From Helianthus annuus (lineage: Eukaryota; Streptophyta; Magnoliopsida; Asterales; Asteraceae): 64,000 nt of DNA. Position numbers and translations under genes: made by a program. The stretch's first letter is position 1, and every line of letters starts with the position of its first letter. This document shows positions 62,933-64,000 of this stretch, one piece after another. The notes beneath the pieces are model-generated. The model was given only the letters and a program-made list of their open reading frames with translations. It ran no database searches and was not told where the DNA came from. The stretch spans positions 112,243,591-112,307,590 of the forward strand of contig NC_035436.2 in assembly GCF_002127325.2 (NCBI RefSeq). The letters run 5' to 3'.

Positions 62933-64000
62933 TGGGTCTGGACCGCTTATTCGACACCAACCATATGAGTGGACCAAACATGTTACATTGACAGAAAAGC
63001 GAACCTCAATGTTGTCATAAAAGCGAACCAACATTAATTTTTTAAGAAATTTATTTTTTATTCATTTTTTCAACTTTTTCGATTTCACACGCTGACACGC
63101 AGTTAACCAAGTCCAAGTTAATGACCCTGGACAACTATTCGACCTACCAAGTCCAAGTTAATGGCCCTGGATGATCAGTTTTATGAAGTACTCTGTCGTT
63201 TTGTTTCAAAAACAGTTCAAATTAATGAACTTTTCAACGTTTCAAACAATTTCACATTTTATCTTTCAAACATCATACCAGTTCTTTGTTTGCAATCACA
63301 ACTTACCCAACCCTCATCAGACACTGACATGATCTGCACACGGGCTTTGATCTTCCAATCCCCAGTATCAGTTATCGAAAATAAAATGAGAAAAGAAAAT
63401 CTTTTTGGGTTTTAAGCTGTACAAACTGAAATATATACACACAATATTTTTGCGAGCGTGTTAGGGGATCATATCAGCTGCCGACAGAACACAAGCACCG
63501 TTAAGCTTATTTCATTTTAAGCATTAAGCAATTCGCGTTGATTGTCGGTATATTGATCCATTTTAAATTCTCTCAAAACTTTCAATCTGTTTGGGATACG
63601 TGATTAGTGTTTTGGAGACTTAAACGTTAACGCGTGTTCCCACCTCAGTATATACTCCCGTATCCGGATCCCAGTATTCAGTCTTACAGGTGAATTTACC
63701 ACAGCTGATATCTGTTGGGGATAGATGCGAAACCGTGAGAGCTCAGGTCAGAACTTCCGTTCAGCAGAGAGATGACGGTTCGACTTTAAGGTGGGTCCCC
63801 TTTAGAGGATCTTTTGCATTTCAACAGCAGCGACTATCAATTTTATTGTTTCATCAGCATGCTGAGGGTGAAGCTTATGTTTCAAAGCTTTTTGCGAAAA
63901 GTATTAACCGGGGACTAGGTCAGTATTTCCATACAGCAGAAGTCCCGGGATAATACCCTAGATATCACCGAGCATAAAGACCTAGTATCTCAGAATACGG
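62933..64000. other. Non-coding internal region of I
   Basis: No frame with recognisable pol or gag on either strand. A direct repeat ACCAAGTCCAAGTTAATG(A/G)CCCTGGA occurs at 63107-63133 and 63148-63173. The end of the window (63900-64000) reads like the Copia 3' untranslated region that follows pol. Confidence 0.5.

Larger units (their letters stand above)
57616..64000 (-). mobile_element. SIRE-like Copia element I (3' portion, continues off window)
   Basis: The 3' LTR (57616-58067) and the polypurine tract AAGGGGGAGTT have the same layout as element H. The element is inserted in the O LTR and runs to the window end; its gag, pol and 5' LTR must lie to the right. The visible internal part holds a large env-position gene and non-coding DNA. 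The lineage call rests on LTR ends, purine tract and layout, not on pol. Confidence 0.72.

Noticed and set aside
63690..63953. Plus-strand frame of 87 codons near the window end
   Set aside because: Antisense to a Copia element in a non-coding part; no domain seen.

Overview
This is a repeat block from a flowering-plant nuclear genome. It holds a nested stack of LTR retrotransposons and no recognisable host gene. The lineages present (Tat and Athila with RNase H or gag types found only in plants, SIRE-like Copia, Tekay-like chromoviruses with chromodomain) are angiosperm lineages. A eudicot, possibly a composite (Asteraceae), is my guess from the flavour of the elements; the sequence does not prove it.

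The bottom layer is an old, decayed plus-strand Tat element, called O here. Its LTR is at 134-850, its gag fragments at 851-1690 and 12553-12820, its protease, RNase H and integrase fragments at 34377-36374, the integrase end at 56638-56937, and a truncated 3' LTR at 56958-57615. Five later insertions split it; four are fully contained here and each has a perfect 5-bp target-site duplication. (1) T, 1691-12547, minus: a nearly complete member of the same Tat family (TSD GTGTG). (2) D, 12821-30948, minus: an Athila derivative with gag-protease only (TSD AAGAT), itself split by H, 14580-24861, minus, a SIRE-like Copia (TSD ACTCC). (3) E, 30959-34376: a 3.4-kb solo LTR (TSD AGACC). (4) G, 36375-56637, plus: a non-autonomous element with very long LTRs (TSD GATAC). 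Its left LTR holds F, 37550-47561, plus, an almost intact Tekay-type chromovirus (TSD GTGCT). Its right LTR holds a 957-bp inverted-repeat DNA transposon, 53021-53977. (5) I, from 57616 past the window end, minus: a second SIRE-like element of which only the 3' LTR, a large env-position gene and upstream non-coding DNA are visible.

The retroelement genes supply the usual cycle: Gag capsid and zinc knuckles, aspartic protease, reverse transcriptase, RNase H and integrase. Primer sites match tRNA-Lys (T), tRNA-Asp (D) and initiator tRNA-Met (F, G, H). F is the only element whose polyprotein looks intact, once a phase-consistent 98-bp intron near the gag start is allowed for. Its two LTRs differ at only about eight sites, so it is the youngest.

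Two accessory genes have the layout of cellular genes. T carries, antisense between pol and the 3' LTR, a four-exon gene with a TATA box, three 82-88 bp GT-AG introns in matching phase and a putative Transposase_28-like product. I carries, in the envelope position, a gene with its own TATA box, a 9-nt first coding exon and a 783-bp intron joining in frame to a coiled-coil, proline-rich product. Also notable: a tobamovirus-type leaky stop context at the gag-pol junction of T, and a different short word reiterated in each of five families (AGGATC, CACGGCCCCGTG, GACTCG with GGTTGCGA, TTCGCTG, AAGCGGACC), in non-coding parts of all of them and also in coding sequence of the Tat family.
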